A stretch of 64,000 nt of DNA from Artemia franciscana (Eukaryota > Arthropoda > Branchiopoda > Anostraca > Artemiidae), in assembly GCF_032884065.1 (NCBI RefSeq), contig NC_088873.1, forward strand, positions 31,964,227 through 32,028,226, written 5' to 3'. Position numbers and translations under genes: made by a program. Each line of letters begins with the position of its first letter. The stretch's first letter is position 1. This document shows, piece after piece, positions 11,944 through 24,346 of the stretch. The notes under the pieces are model-generated. The model was not told the DNA's origin, searched no databases, and was given only the letters and a program-made list of their open reading frames with translations.

Positions 11944-12160
11944 CAAACACTAAGAGCAAAAGGACAACCAAACATTAAGGAATCATAAGGTACACCTCCT
12001 TGCTCCAAAGCTGCCACTACAGAACATCAGATAGAACCGAAAGTGAAGACAATAAGATAAGGAAGTATTATACGGGAGCCGACTAGATTAAACCTGTAGC
12101 TATGGAACCCATGTTTGATCACTTGAAGAAGCAACAAATCCAATAGAAGGAAGATGTAGA

Positions 12161-12788
12161 GTTCTCTGTTTAAAGTGATCAGACATTAATAATTCTTATT
12201 AATGTTTATTTATTTTGTCGGTGCTGGGGTCACAATATAAGCTTACTTACTTGTTTGGCACACATTAGAAAAATATAAAACCACAATACCAATTAAGGTG
12301 GGATTTTGTCTGTTAGAAACACTTTTATTTGCCTCTTTCACTGGCACTGAGTCACTTTGGCGTTAAATGTAAATTAAACAAATATTTAGACAAAATTATG
12401 ATTATGCCATCAAAACAAGAGGGATATACCAGAGGCTACAAAAAACGTATAACCATACTCGAAAAAACACTTAGGCATTATAATTTAGATGATTTAAGTC
12501 GTTTTGTTAGGTCTTCTTTCGTAAAGTTTTCTTTGTAATTTACTCTTTAAATTGTTTTGGCGCCAAGGGTGCTAGCCTCCTATTGCCCTCACCCTTTAGA
12601 TCTGGCCTTACCTTTATGTAATAAAATCAACAAAAATAACGAATTGGGACAGCCAAAACCGACCTTATGTTAAGATCAGTAAGTGCAATAAAGGATAACT
12701 GACTTTTTCTAGTCTTTCTAAGCCTGGAAGACAAGGGATATTAACGACGAATAATTTATGAGGGACCGATGGCAAGCCCAGCATGAAT
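12161..12788. other. Unassigned, possibly LTR remnant then unknown
   Basis: 12,161-12,280 could be the start of a 3' LTR (TGTAGAGTTCTCTGTT), but no partner LTR was found. A 69-codon ORF at 12,329-12,538 (+), ending HYNLDDLSRFVRSSFVKFSL, is not recognised. It is followed by GGCGCCAAGGGTGC and an ATAAAATCAACAAAAATAACG stretch. That arrangement would fit the tail of a second retroelement, but the evidence is thin. Confidence 0.35.
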
Positions 12789-13043
12789 ATCAAACAGTTC
12801 GTGGTAACGAACAGTAATTCTAATGTAACGAGCTGCTTCCTCATCAACGCCTCCCTCTTTACGCTAAAGTTCTTTACTGTTTTAAAAAGAAGAGTTGAGA
12901 GAAAGAGTCAAACTTTAGCGTAAAGAACGGGGCGTTGATGAGGAAGCAGCCCCTTTCGCATACGAAGTAATTTCTGTTCGTTTTAAGTTTTAATGTCGCT
13001 CCTTACTTTCAGTTGAAAAAACTTGTTTTTTTTTTATTTAATT
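12789..13043. mobile_element. Short internally deleted derivative of foldback element F
   Basis: It begins with the same end (TCAAACAGTTCGTGGTAACG) and finishes with the same tail (CTTACTTTCAGTTG, AAAAAACTTG, then a T-run and TTTAATT) as the 1.7-kb copies at 20,994-22,687 and 38,030-39,698, but is only about 255 bp long. The inner inverted pair is at 12,832-12,869 and 12,912-12,950 (GCTGCTTCCTCATCAACGCC and complement, each flanking CTTTACGCTAAAG). Shared termini with a missing middle are typical of MITE-like deletion derivatives. Confidence 0.7.
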
Positions 13044-13804
13044 ACACAGCAAAGCAGGATAATTTGTTTATGTACCTTTAGTATTGATGCATTTCAAGAG
13101 CACTACTACTTTTTAAATTTGGCATATACAAAACATATTTTTTTTCTGCCTTGGAGGTCCAACTGACCCTACAAATAATCACTGAAATTTTCAGGTTTAT
13201 TTCCAAGCGCTGTGGCTCTCAAATTATCCCCATTCATTACGTTTCCACGAGCTTTAGCAAACAATTTTTTTAAATTAATGATTGTGTTGTCACCGTTCTA
13301 ACAAAATAATTTAGCTAATACAGTGATTTTCATGAACCTAATAAGAGTGTAAACTTGATTCTGATAAGCAGGATTTTTCAGCTAATCAATCACGGATCAT
13401 TTTACGCTCTTAAGTGAAGTACTTATATTAGTGAATGATAATGACAAATAGTTATAGTCAGAATCAGGAGAAGAATCCCAAGTCACAAAATTATTGTCCA
13501 TAATAGATGTCGTGAAAGAAGCACATTCCAAGGTTGTTTAACATCCACTGCTAGCTTTGTAAGAAAGAAAGCGACGAATTTGAAGATTTATAACTTCTGT
13601 ATTCTTTTTCTGTATTCTATTCTGTTTTTGACACAGAGATCGAAAGCCGACCGGATTTTCTCTATATTGTTATTTGAAGGTAATTTTTTTTTCAAGATAA
13701 TAGAGTTCTGGTTAGTATAGCTTGTGGGCAGTAAAGGTCTCCCTCTCCAGAATTCTCCTATGGGGACTAACTTTGACTCTACCATTGGACTATTGGCTTA
13801 CCAA
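13044..13804. other. Unassigned intergenic DNA
   Basis: I see no gene or clear repeat. The 65-codon minus-strand ORF at 13,588-13,785 has no motif I recognise. Confidence 0.4.
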
Positions 13805-14790
13805 GGAAATGAGTAAAATTCTAGTTAATTGACTTCTTGCTATCTCAGAAAGGGTTTAGGTTAGGAAAATGAAACTTTCAGGGATGAATCTACAGACTAA
13901 AATATGTCCCTGAAAGGCATTTTCAAGCAACTACCTCCACTCCTTTTCCCTCTAGAGGGCCCTGACCTTTGATGACCTTTAAAAATATGTATGTTATAAA
14001 AGTGAAACCTTGCCAATAGATCTTCTGCTTAATTGAAGTGCAACAAAATTGTTTTCAGCTTGATAACTTTGCTCAATTCCATTTTATAAGGTTTTAAAGA
14101 TATGCAAATACATTTCCTAAATTTTGAACAAAACATTGATATGGCTTAAAATTCTACTCAAAAAACAGGAATTACATTTTCAGAACTAAAGGCAAAGAAA
14201 AAGCAACTAGTAAATGAAAATTAAGGTAAAATGTTGTTTTGTCAAAATTTCAATAGATATAGACCTGTCATGTAGGCAAATTTCAGGGCCCTCTAGAGGG
14301 AGAAGGAGTGGAGGTGGGTGCTTCAAAATACCTTCCTGAGACATACTTTAGCCTGTAGACCCATCCCTGAACATTTCATTTTCCTAACCTAACCCCTTTT
14401 CAAGATAGCCAAAATTCAATCAACTAGAATTTTACTGCTACTTTATGCTATATTTTCTTTAAAGTTTCATTTCCACATATTTTTAAAGGTCATCAAAGGT
14501 CAGGGCACTCTAGAGGGAGAAGGAGTGGAGATGAGTACTTCAAAATACTTCCTGGGACATACTTTAGCCTTTAGACTCATCCCTGAAAGTTTCATTTTCC
14601 TAACCTAACCCCTTTCCAAGATAGCCAAAATTCAATCAACTAGAATTTTACTGCTACTTTATGCTATCTTTCAAAGGGGTTAGGATATGAAAATAAAACT
14701 TTCAGAGATGGGTCTACAGATTAAAGTATGTCCCGGAAAGGTATTTTGAAGTATCTACCTCCACTCCTTCTCCTGGTAAATGTTTAGTTT
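13805..14790. repeat. Cluster of direct and inverted copies of a ~170-bp repeat
   Basis: The unit contains CTCTAGAGGGAGAAGGAGTG, then CATACTTTAGCCTGTAGAC, CATTTTCCTAACCTAACCCC and CAATCAACTAGAATTTTACTG. Plus-orientation copies lie at about 14,280-14,455 and 14,498-14,670. Inverted copies are at about 13,805-13,985 and 14,665-14,780, and partial ones follow at 15,325-15,560 and 27,486-27,600. Copies in both orientations next to each other can form large hairpins. Confidence 0.75.
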
Positions 14791-15325
14791 CATCACAAGC
14801 TGTTTAAAGTGCATATTACTACATATAGCAAGATTCTGGTGATTGTATGTTGTTTCATTGTCATTATTAGAGAAGCAGATCCATTTTTTAGCTTTCTAAA
14901 ATCCCTCTCCATCAAGACTAAAAATGGTTAAAGTGGGCTTGCTTACAGGTAACATTACCTATAGATCAAAGCATATTAGTCCATGAGCCTTGCAGGCAGT
15001 GGGGCAAGCTCTGTATTCTATATTTATTCAAAAGACTGATAAAACTAAAAAAAAATCAAACAAGGTTTGTTAAGTAAATGTAGAATACAGACCATACCCT
15101 ACTGCTCACAGGGCTCATGGACTAATATGCTTTGCTCTATAGGTAATGTTACCAGTAAGCAAGCCCACTTTAACCATTTTTAATTTACCCCATGGTGGAT
15201 GAGGGTCAACCAGAAATGGATGCACTTCTAGAATTAGCATTTCTAGGTGCTCCAAACTGGAAACTATTCTGCTTTGCAGCATAGTTTCTAGTTTAGAGCA
15301 CTTGTGATGAAACTAAACATTTACC
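14778..15325. repeat. Nested inverted repeat (foldback)
   Basis: Outer arms of about 25 bp (AAATGTTTAGTTTCATCACAAG at its core) lie at 14,778-14,802 and 15,303-15,325. Inner arms of about 110 bp lie at roughly 14,917-15,025 and 15,065-15,183. The inner arms include AATGGTTAAAGTGGGCTTGC, GGTAACATTACC, ATATTAGTCCATGAGCC and a CTGTATTCTA end. The central loop is about 40 bp and A-rich. Arms differ by small indels, so the structure is not brand new. It lies inside the repeat cluster, whose units flank it on both sides. Confidence 0.8.
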
Positions 15326-16160
15326 CTTCTTCCTCTAGAGGGTAGTGGCCTTTGATGACCTTCAAAGATTGGTAAAATTCCACTTTTGCAATTTTTTCTA
15401 TCTTGGATTATAGTTGAGACAGGAATGTATCCAGGAATGAAACTCCCAGGAATGCATCTAGAACCATAATAACCTTTCGGAAAGATGCAACTGTTTTGAT
15501 GCACCTACCTCCACCTCTTCTCCCTCCAGAAAGCACAGACCTTTGGTGACCTTTATAAGTCTTTTTATTATAAAATTGAAAGGTGTTAGTCTACAGTTAG
15601 GCCTACTCAAAAGGAATGAAATTCAATTGACAGCTTTGAAAAAATTCCAAAATACTTCTTTAGTTCATTCTTAAGAGTGCTTCAGTTTACTTGCCCTTAT
15701 GTGCAAGTATGCACTCCAGTTATATATTTACCATGCATTTCTCCATTTCTTGTTTTTTTTTTCAACATTCCTTCTTGGCCCTTTTTTTTTGAACAGAATA
15801 GTGATGTAAGGCAAAATACATGGAATGTGTACAGCTTGGGTTGTATATTTGCACATTAGGGGGGGGGGGTAAAGTGAAGTGTGTCTAGGGGTAAATATGG
15901 AGAGTTTTCCTTTACTAAGCAATTAGGTGAACTTAAGGAATTAGGAATTACAAGTTAGGTGATCATACAACTCAATGCCTCCTTTTGTGTTTTTTTTGAA
16001 AATATAATAATTGCTTTGCTCAGAAATTTAATCATAAGCCCTTAATGGACCTTTAGAGACCCCCCCCCCCCTTATTGTGGTTATAAAAGGGTAAAAACAA
16101 CAATTTTTACTTCATAATATGCAGAATAATTATAGTGATCATATATTTTTCATATATTTT
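15326..16160. repeat. Dispersed repeat E
   Basis: This section carries ATGATATAACT-like segments, a GCACATTAGGGGGGG string near 15,850, and TCATACAACTCAATGCCTCC with TTTTGTG and an AATATAATAATTGCT run near 15,965-16,015. The same order, diverged, recurs at 27,486-28,080 and partly at 28,860-29,120. No protein is evident. Confidence 0.5.
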
Positions 16161-16165
16161 TGGAG

Positions 16166-16686
<521 letters not shown>

Positions 16687-16747
16687 CATCCACACAATTA
16701 TACAGGTTAAACAGCATAGCCATACTCAATCAACCATAAAGAATAAT

Positions 16748-18975
<2,228 letters not shown>

Positions 18976-19699
18976 TGTCCCCTTGGTCCAGTATACTTAC
19001 CTGCAAGTTTGATGTTGACCAGTGAAATACCATGCTTTGTGCATTTTTCAAAACGATTTTTTCCGTTTGGTCTGTATGACCAAGTATATATGCCCAGTAA
19101 GTCGCCTCTCAATTGAGACAAACCAAATTTCGACCTATTTTGGACATTGCATATCAATAGAATAATTTTTTCTTTAACTTTCTTCTTCATTGAGGCCCCT
19201 TTATCTTTTTCAGGTGCCCTATAAACCTGAAATAGCCTGAGAAAACAAAATTTGTTGGCCTAGTTTCATCTGTCACATTTTGATGCAGCTAATATTGAAA
19301 ATATCTTTGGGTTCATTGAGATCTCCCTAGTCCTGTCTAAATGCCCTGTTAGTTGCAAGCCTATCAGAGACAAACAAATTGTGGCCTGTTTTTTTTTCGC
19401 TTCAAACAAATCCAGCCAAAATTAGTTCCAACTTTGTTTTCTGTATAGGGGTCGACCTTGCCAAGAAATTTATGAATGCCATTTTCAAGCCGATTGGAGA
19501 GACAAAATTTGAACTCCTATTTTATGCATCCTAAGTGTTTTAGTCTTTTGGTCTGGAATTATCAAAATATACTATGTCAAATAACTGTGCTGAGCTAAGA
19601 TATTATGAGTCCTCGCTGATTGAAAAAAAATATTGAAATGATTTTGAATTTTTGAGAAATAATAATTTGGGACCCATTTTGGGGCAAAGCGAAATTTTT

Positions 19700-20560
19700 C
19701 TGATTTTTCAAGTTTTTCTGTATATACGGGTGTCCTTGAATTGACAGGAATTATGGATAAGTTTAAAACATTTACGTTGGTCCTTTTTCGGTTGAATTAA
19801 TGTGTGGGAGATAAAGTCGTTTTGTGGAGTCTTTTCCCTTTCCCTAGGTATAAATTATTGATATCTCGCGTGTTCTCCAGACAGTCCCTGAAAGTTCCAC
19901 CTTGATCCCCCAGTCGTTCTCTTGATATTACTAATGCGCTATTTCGACAGCCTGGGTGAATATATTATTTTCAATTTACTTTACTGCTTTACCATAAATT
20001 TATTTCAAGTTCTTATGTGGCTAATGGTGAAGAACTTTCAGATGGAATGGAGACGTAAATTTGTTGGCTCTTATATCCCTTCGCTTTAGATACAAAATAT
20101 GAAGTCCCCTTGCCTCCTCCCCCAACACTCTGAAAGTTTCAGTTCGATTTCCACAGGTCACTCATGAGATGTTGCAGACAAGCCATTTTTATAACCTGCT
20201 TATCATCCTCCTGAGTCAAGATTTGAAGTCCACTTGACCCCCCAGCACACACCGAAAATTTCAACTCGATCTCTAAAATGTCCTTGACATAATGCAGATA
20301 CAATATTTTGATAAAATGGGTGCACATTGTCTCTTTTGGTCTACACTTTTACTTCACCTGGAATAAATTAAAGTTCAACAGGGGGTCATTGTAACAAAAG
20401 TTTAAAAGAGATTAGAAAACAAATTCTTAAGACCCTTCCCTCTTCCTCATCCTCCAGTCAAGATTCGAGGTTCACTTGGTTCTTTCAAACCATTCTTGAG
20501 ATGCTGTGAATGCCTTATTTTGTTAACTCGACACTTATACTGTCTAACGATTTATACTCA
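19700..20560. repeat. Degenerate tandem repeat with ~120-240-bp spacing
   Basis: The phrase CTGAAAGTTTCAGTTCGAT followed by 'ctca-tgagatgttgcaga' recurs in weaker forms near 19,885, 20,130, 20,250 and 20,460, each preceded by a Cys/Pro-like CCCC run. A related single unit is present at 46,085-46,165 and therefore also just outside the copied block near 57.4 kb. Units are strongly diverged. Boundaries are approximate. Confidence 0.45.
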
Positions 20561-20993
20561 TACTTGACTGAATCAAGTGAAATAAAAAACAACCAAATCC
20601 ACATTCTTAGTCGAAATCTCAGCCATGCAATGATTTCAGCTTTGAATGATTAGAGGACCTAAAGTGTGGCTCTTGTGCCGTTACCATTTCAGAAGCCCCT
20701 TTACTTTACCCTACTAGATTAAAACATACTATGTATATAGTTCACAAATTGTGTTGGATGTCCACCAAAGTTCATTTTTGTTTGTTTCTCAAAGAGCGAA
20801 TTTAAACCTTAAAATGAGCAGAATTGGGCTTATAGAAGATTCCCAAATCTAGAGCAAGAAAAAAAAAACTATTCGTAATGACGAGATGAAAAGTAAAATG
20901 AATAGAAATTACAATGAGCAGTGACGCCTACCTCAAATCGAACAGAACGCATAACTAAGGCAAAATTTCAGTTTAAGCAATCTATTTAGTCAA

Positions 20994-22687
20994 ACAGTTC
21001 GTGGTAACGTGGTAAGGAGCGACCCGGCTCAATAGTAACCAAAACTCTAAAAAATGGAATTTTGATACCAATACCTACATCAAAAGAATCGCATTTTAAT
21101 GCTGATTTTAAATATATAAGTTTCATCAAGTTTAGTCTTACCCATCAAAAGTTACGAGCCTGAGAAAATTTGCGTTATTTTAGAAAATAGGGGGAAACGC
21201 CCCCTAGAAATCATAGAATCTTAACGAAAATCACACCATCAGATTCAGCGTATCAGAGAACCCTACTGTAGAAGTTTCAAGCTCCTATCTACAAAAATGT
21301 GGAATTTTGTATTTTTTGCCAGAAGGTAGATCACGGATGCGTGTTTATTTGTTTTTTTGTTTTTTTTTCCCCCAGGGGTGATCGTATCGACCCAGTTGTA
21401 CTAGAATGTTGCAAGAGGGCTCATTCTAACGGAAATAAAAAGTTCTAGTGCCCTTTTTAGGTGACAAAAAAATTTGGAGGGCACCTAGGCCCCCTCCCAC
21501 GCTAATTATTTTACCAAAGTCAACGGATCAAAATTCTGAGATAGCCATTTTGTTCAGCGTAGTCGAAAAACCTTATAACTATGTCTTTGGGGACGACTTA
21601 CTCCCCCACAGTCCCCATGGGAGGGGCAACAAGTTACAAACTTTGACCAATGCTTACATATAGTAATGGTTATTGGGAAGTATACAGGCGTTTTCAGGAG
21701 GATTTTTTTGGTTGGGGGAGGGGTTGAGAAGAGGGGGATATGCTGGGGGAACTTTCCATCGATAATTTGTCATGGGGGAATAAAATCTCCATGAAGGGAG
21801 CACAGGATTTACTAGCATTATTTAAAAACACAATGAAAAAATAAATATGAAAAAATCTTTCAGCTGGAAGTAAGGAACAGCATTAAATCTTAAAACAAAC
21901 AGAAATTATTACCCATTTGAGGGGCTCACCTCCTCCTAATACCACGCTCTTTACGTTAAAGTATTTTTAGTAATTTCAACTATTTATTCTACGGCTTTTG
22001 TGATTCTGTGGTCATTCTTAATGAATTGGGACAAAATTTAAGCTTTAGTGTAAAGAGCGAGGATCTGACAAGGGGGCGAACCCCCTCATATATGTAATAA
22101 AAATATGAGAATACAAAAGTTCTTTACGTAAGCTAATTTATAAGTTACGTAAATCTTTTACTAATAAAAATATTCGTAAAAAATTAAAAGTTCTAGTTGC
22201 CTTTTTAATTAACCAAAAAATCGGAGGGCAACTAGGCTTCCTCCCCCGCTCTTTTTTTCTGAAAATCATTCGATCAAAATTATGAGAAAGCCATTTAGCC
22301 AAAAAAAAATGCAAATTTCGTTTTAATTATTCCTCTGCGGAGAGCCAAAATCAAAACATGCATTGATTCAGAAACGTTCAGAAATTAAATAAAAAAAAAC
22401 AAGTTTTTTTAACTGAAAGTAAGGAGCGACATTAAAACTTAAAACGAACAGAAATTACTTCGTATATGAAAGAGGCTGCTTCCTCATCAACGCCCCGCTC
22501 TTTACGCTAAAGTTTTTTACTGTTTTAAAAAGAAGAATTGAGAGACAGAGTCAAACTTTAGCGTAAAGAGCGGGGCGTTGATGAGGAAGCAGCCTCTTTC
22601 ATATACGAAGTAATTTCTGTTCGTTTTAAGTTTTAATGTCGCTCCTTACTTTCAGTTAAAAAAACTTGTTTTTTTTTATTTAATTTC
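20994..22687. mobile_element. Non-autonomous foldback element F, ~1.7 kb copy
   Basis: The start is CAAACAGTTCGTGGTAACG followed by GGAGCGACCCGGCTCAATAG; the end is the T-rich tail after CTTACTTTCAGTTAAAAAAA. A second copy with the same start, order and end lies at 38,030-39,698, and shorter ones at 12,789 and 32,684. The last 300 bp form a hairpin, with arms 22,381-22,514 and 22,553-22,687 and a loop of about 38 bp. A smaller inverted pair (CGCTCTTTACGTTAAAG and CTTTAGTGTAAAGAGCG) lies at about 21,945-22,055. No ORF exceeds 72 codons and none has motifs, so movement must depend on another element's enzymes. No clear target-site duplication was found. Confidence 0.75.
22381..22687. repeat. 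Terminal hairpin of element F
   Basis: These are near-perfect ~134-bp inverted arms. The left arm carries GAAAGTAAGGAGCGACATT, AAACGAACAGAAATTACTTCG, GGCTGCTTCCTCATCAACGC and CTTTACGCTAAAG; the right arm is its complement. Identity between arms appears well above 95 percent, suggesting correction by conversion or a recent origin. Confidence 0.88.
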
Positions 22688-23184
22688 CCACAAAGTGCGA
22701 ATGACTCTAGCTTTTCGAGTCATCTGTGAGGCGGCACCACCATCTATATCTGTGATAATGTCTATCCTTCAAATCTTGACTTCACTTTTCAGTGTCATTT
22801 GTGTTCGTTTTAGGTCACAGGACTCTTCGTCTATAGTAATCCCCCCTCTTTCTGGGTTTTATATCTTATGCAAGCTTGTTTTTGCTTGTATAGGTGTCAT
22901 TGTTTCATTCATAGCAATTTCTGTGGTAATTTCTGCTTGTTTTAGCTTGGACATCTTGTGTAAGCCAATTGTTCCTAATTTTATTTTATAGATTCACTAT
23001 CATGGAAATATCGATTTTCATTATTTTAATTCCTAATAAAATTGGGTCTTTTAGTCTTCAGAAAAAAAAAGATTTTTGGCCTCTGTGGGGATAAATGGGA
23101 AATCGCCAATTCAGGTCATTTGTTCTTTCAAAATTCTGCTGAGTTTTGTACTTTTCGCTTGCTATTTTTCTGCACTTGGAAAGG
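22688..23184 (+). other. Anonymous region with a hydrophobic ORF
   Basis: The plus-strand ORF at 22,695-22,991 (98 codons) is rich in Ile/Ser/Val with possible membrane segments, and starts inside the flank of element F. It matches no family I know and could be chance. The ORF at 23,076-23,273 continues into the duplicated block and ends close to a GTAAGT string; I see no second exon to join. Confidence 0.25.
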
Positions 23185-24346
23185 TGCCTACTGACGTTGA
23201 GTTTTTGCTGATATTCAAAGCACTTCCAGCCGTGAGAAATGTATTTGATTATGTTTGTCTGGATAGTAGATAGTAAGTCTTGGAGACCGTTTCCTTGTAT
23301 ATTTTTCATAATCTAGTGGTTTAAAATAGTCAAAACTAATCTCGTCGTTTTGTCAATTTGTACATGTTGGTATGTTAACAAAATATCCTGCTGGACCGGA
23401 ACTTGTTTTATAATAATGGTTGCAGCGATAGCTGTAACCTAGTTAGAAATGATTCAGTGCCCGTATTAACCAAAAATTCCAAAACGCTTACAAAAAACTA
23501 AAAAAAACTACTGTCATGTGAGAAAAAATTGACATTTGAAACTGATTAACGAAAGGTAACAAGGATTTTGATTAATCTTAATAGTAAAAGTTTATTGCGA
23601 AAACAAATTTATGGGAATTTCAAAAGATAGCCTGAACACCCTCGAAAATGGTGTCGGATCAAAATGAAAACTGCACCCTGTGCCTTTTGTAATTAAAAAG
23701 ATAAAATTGTAATCAAATGCAATTTTGTCAAAATTACTTTAGAGCCCTGTATTTTGTTATTGTTTAGAAATCAGTCCAGCTCTGATTAGACTGTGCTGCC
23801 GGATGTGAGAATTTATTTTGCATAGCTCCGTCTTAATTCCTCCTTTTTGTGCTACGGTTTAGACAGACATGCATGCTGACATTTCTATGTCACGTAAATT
23901 CATGGACATGTCAAATTCTTTTGAGTATTCTGCCTACTGACGTTGAGTTTTTGCTGATATTCAAAGCACTTCCAGCCGTGAGAAATGTATTTGATTATGT
24001 TTGTCTGGAGAGTAGATAGTAAGTCTTGGAGACCGTTTCCTTGTATATTTTTCATAATCTAGTGGTTTAAAATAGTCAAAACTAATCTCGTCGTTTTGTC
24101 AATTTGTACATGTTGGTATGTTAACAAAATATCCTGCTGGACCGGAACTTGCATTTTGCAAGTATTTTGCCCTGTATTTTGTTATTGTTTAGAAATCAGT
24201 CCAGCTCTGATTAGACTGTGCTGCCGGATGTGAGAATTTATTTTGCATAGCTCCGTCTTAATTCCTCCTTTTTGTGCTACGGTTTAGACAGACATGCATG
24301 CTGACATTTCTATGTCACGTAAATTCATGGACATGTCAAATTCTTT
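23185..24346. repeat. Recent tandem duplication; second copy carries a ~320-bp deletion
   Basis: Block A (221 bp) is present at 23,185-23,405 and 23,931-24,151. Block B (177 bp) is present at 23,745-23,921 and 24,170-24,346. In the first copy A and B are 339 bp apart; in the second only 18 bp (CATTTTGCAAGTATTTTG). The copies look essentially identical (one clear substitution, GGATAGTAG versus GGAGAGTAG). The simplest reading is a ~746-bp tandem duplication followed by an internal deletion of about 321 bp, or insertion in the first. Confidence 0.92.

Larger units (their letters stand above)
8560..12160 (+). mobile_element. Decayed Ty3/gypsy LTR retrotransposon, internal region
   Basis: Gag end with zinc knuckles, aspartic protease, RT, RNase H, integrase HHCC, integrase core and an integrase C-terminal segment follow each other on one strand in the Ty3/gypsy order. 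At least five frameshifts and several in-frame stops separate them, so the copy is dead. The sequence AAGGAAGATGTAGAGTTC near 12,145-12,165 looks like a polypurine stretch followed by a TG start, i.e. a possible 3' LTR start. I could not find a matching 5' LTR, and a gag N-terminus is absent upstream of 8560. The wording of the RT and of the knuckle region resembles the Mag-type/invertebrate gypsy branch; that placement is inference. Confidence 0.85.

Noticed and set aside
22695..22991. Hydrophobic 98-codon membrane protein
   Set aside because: Composition-driven ORF adjoining a T-rich transposon tail; no start context, homology or exon partners.
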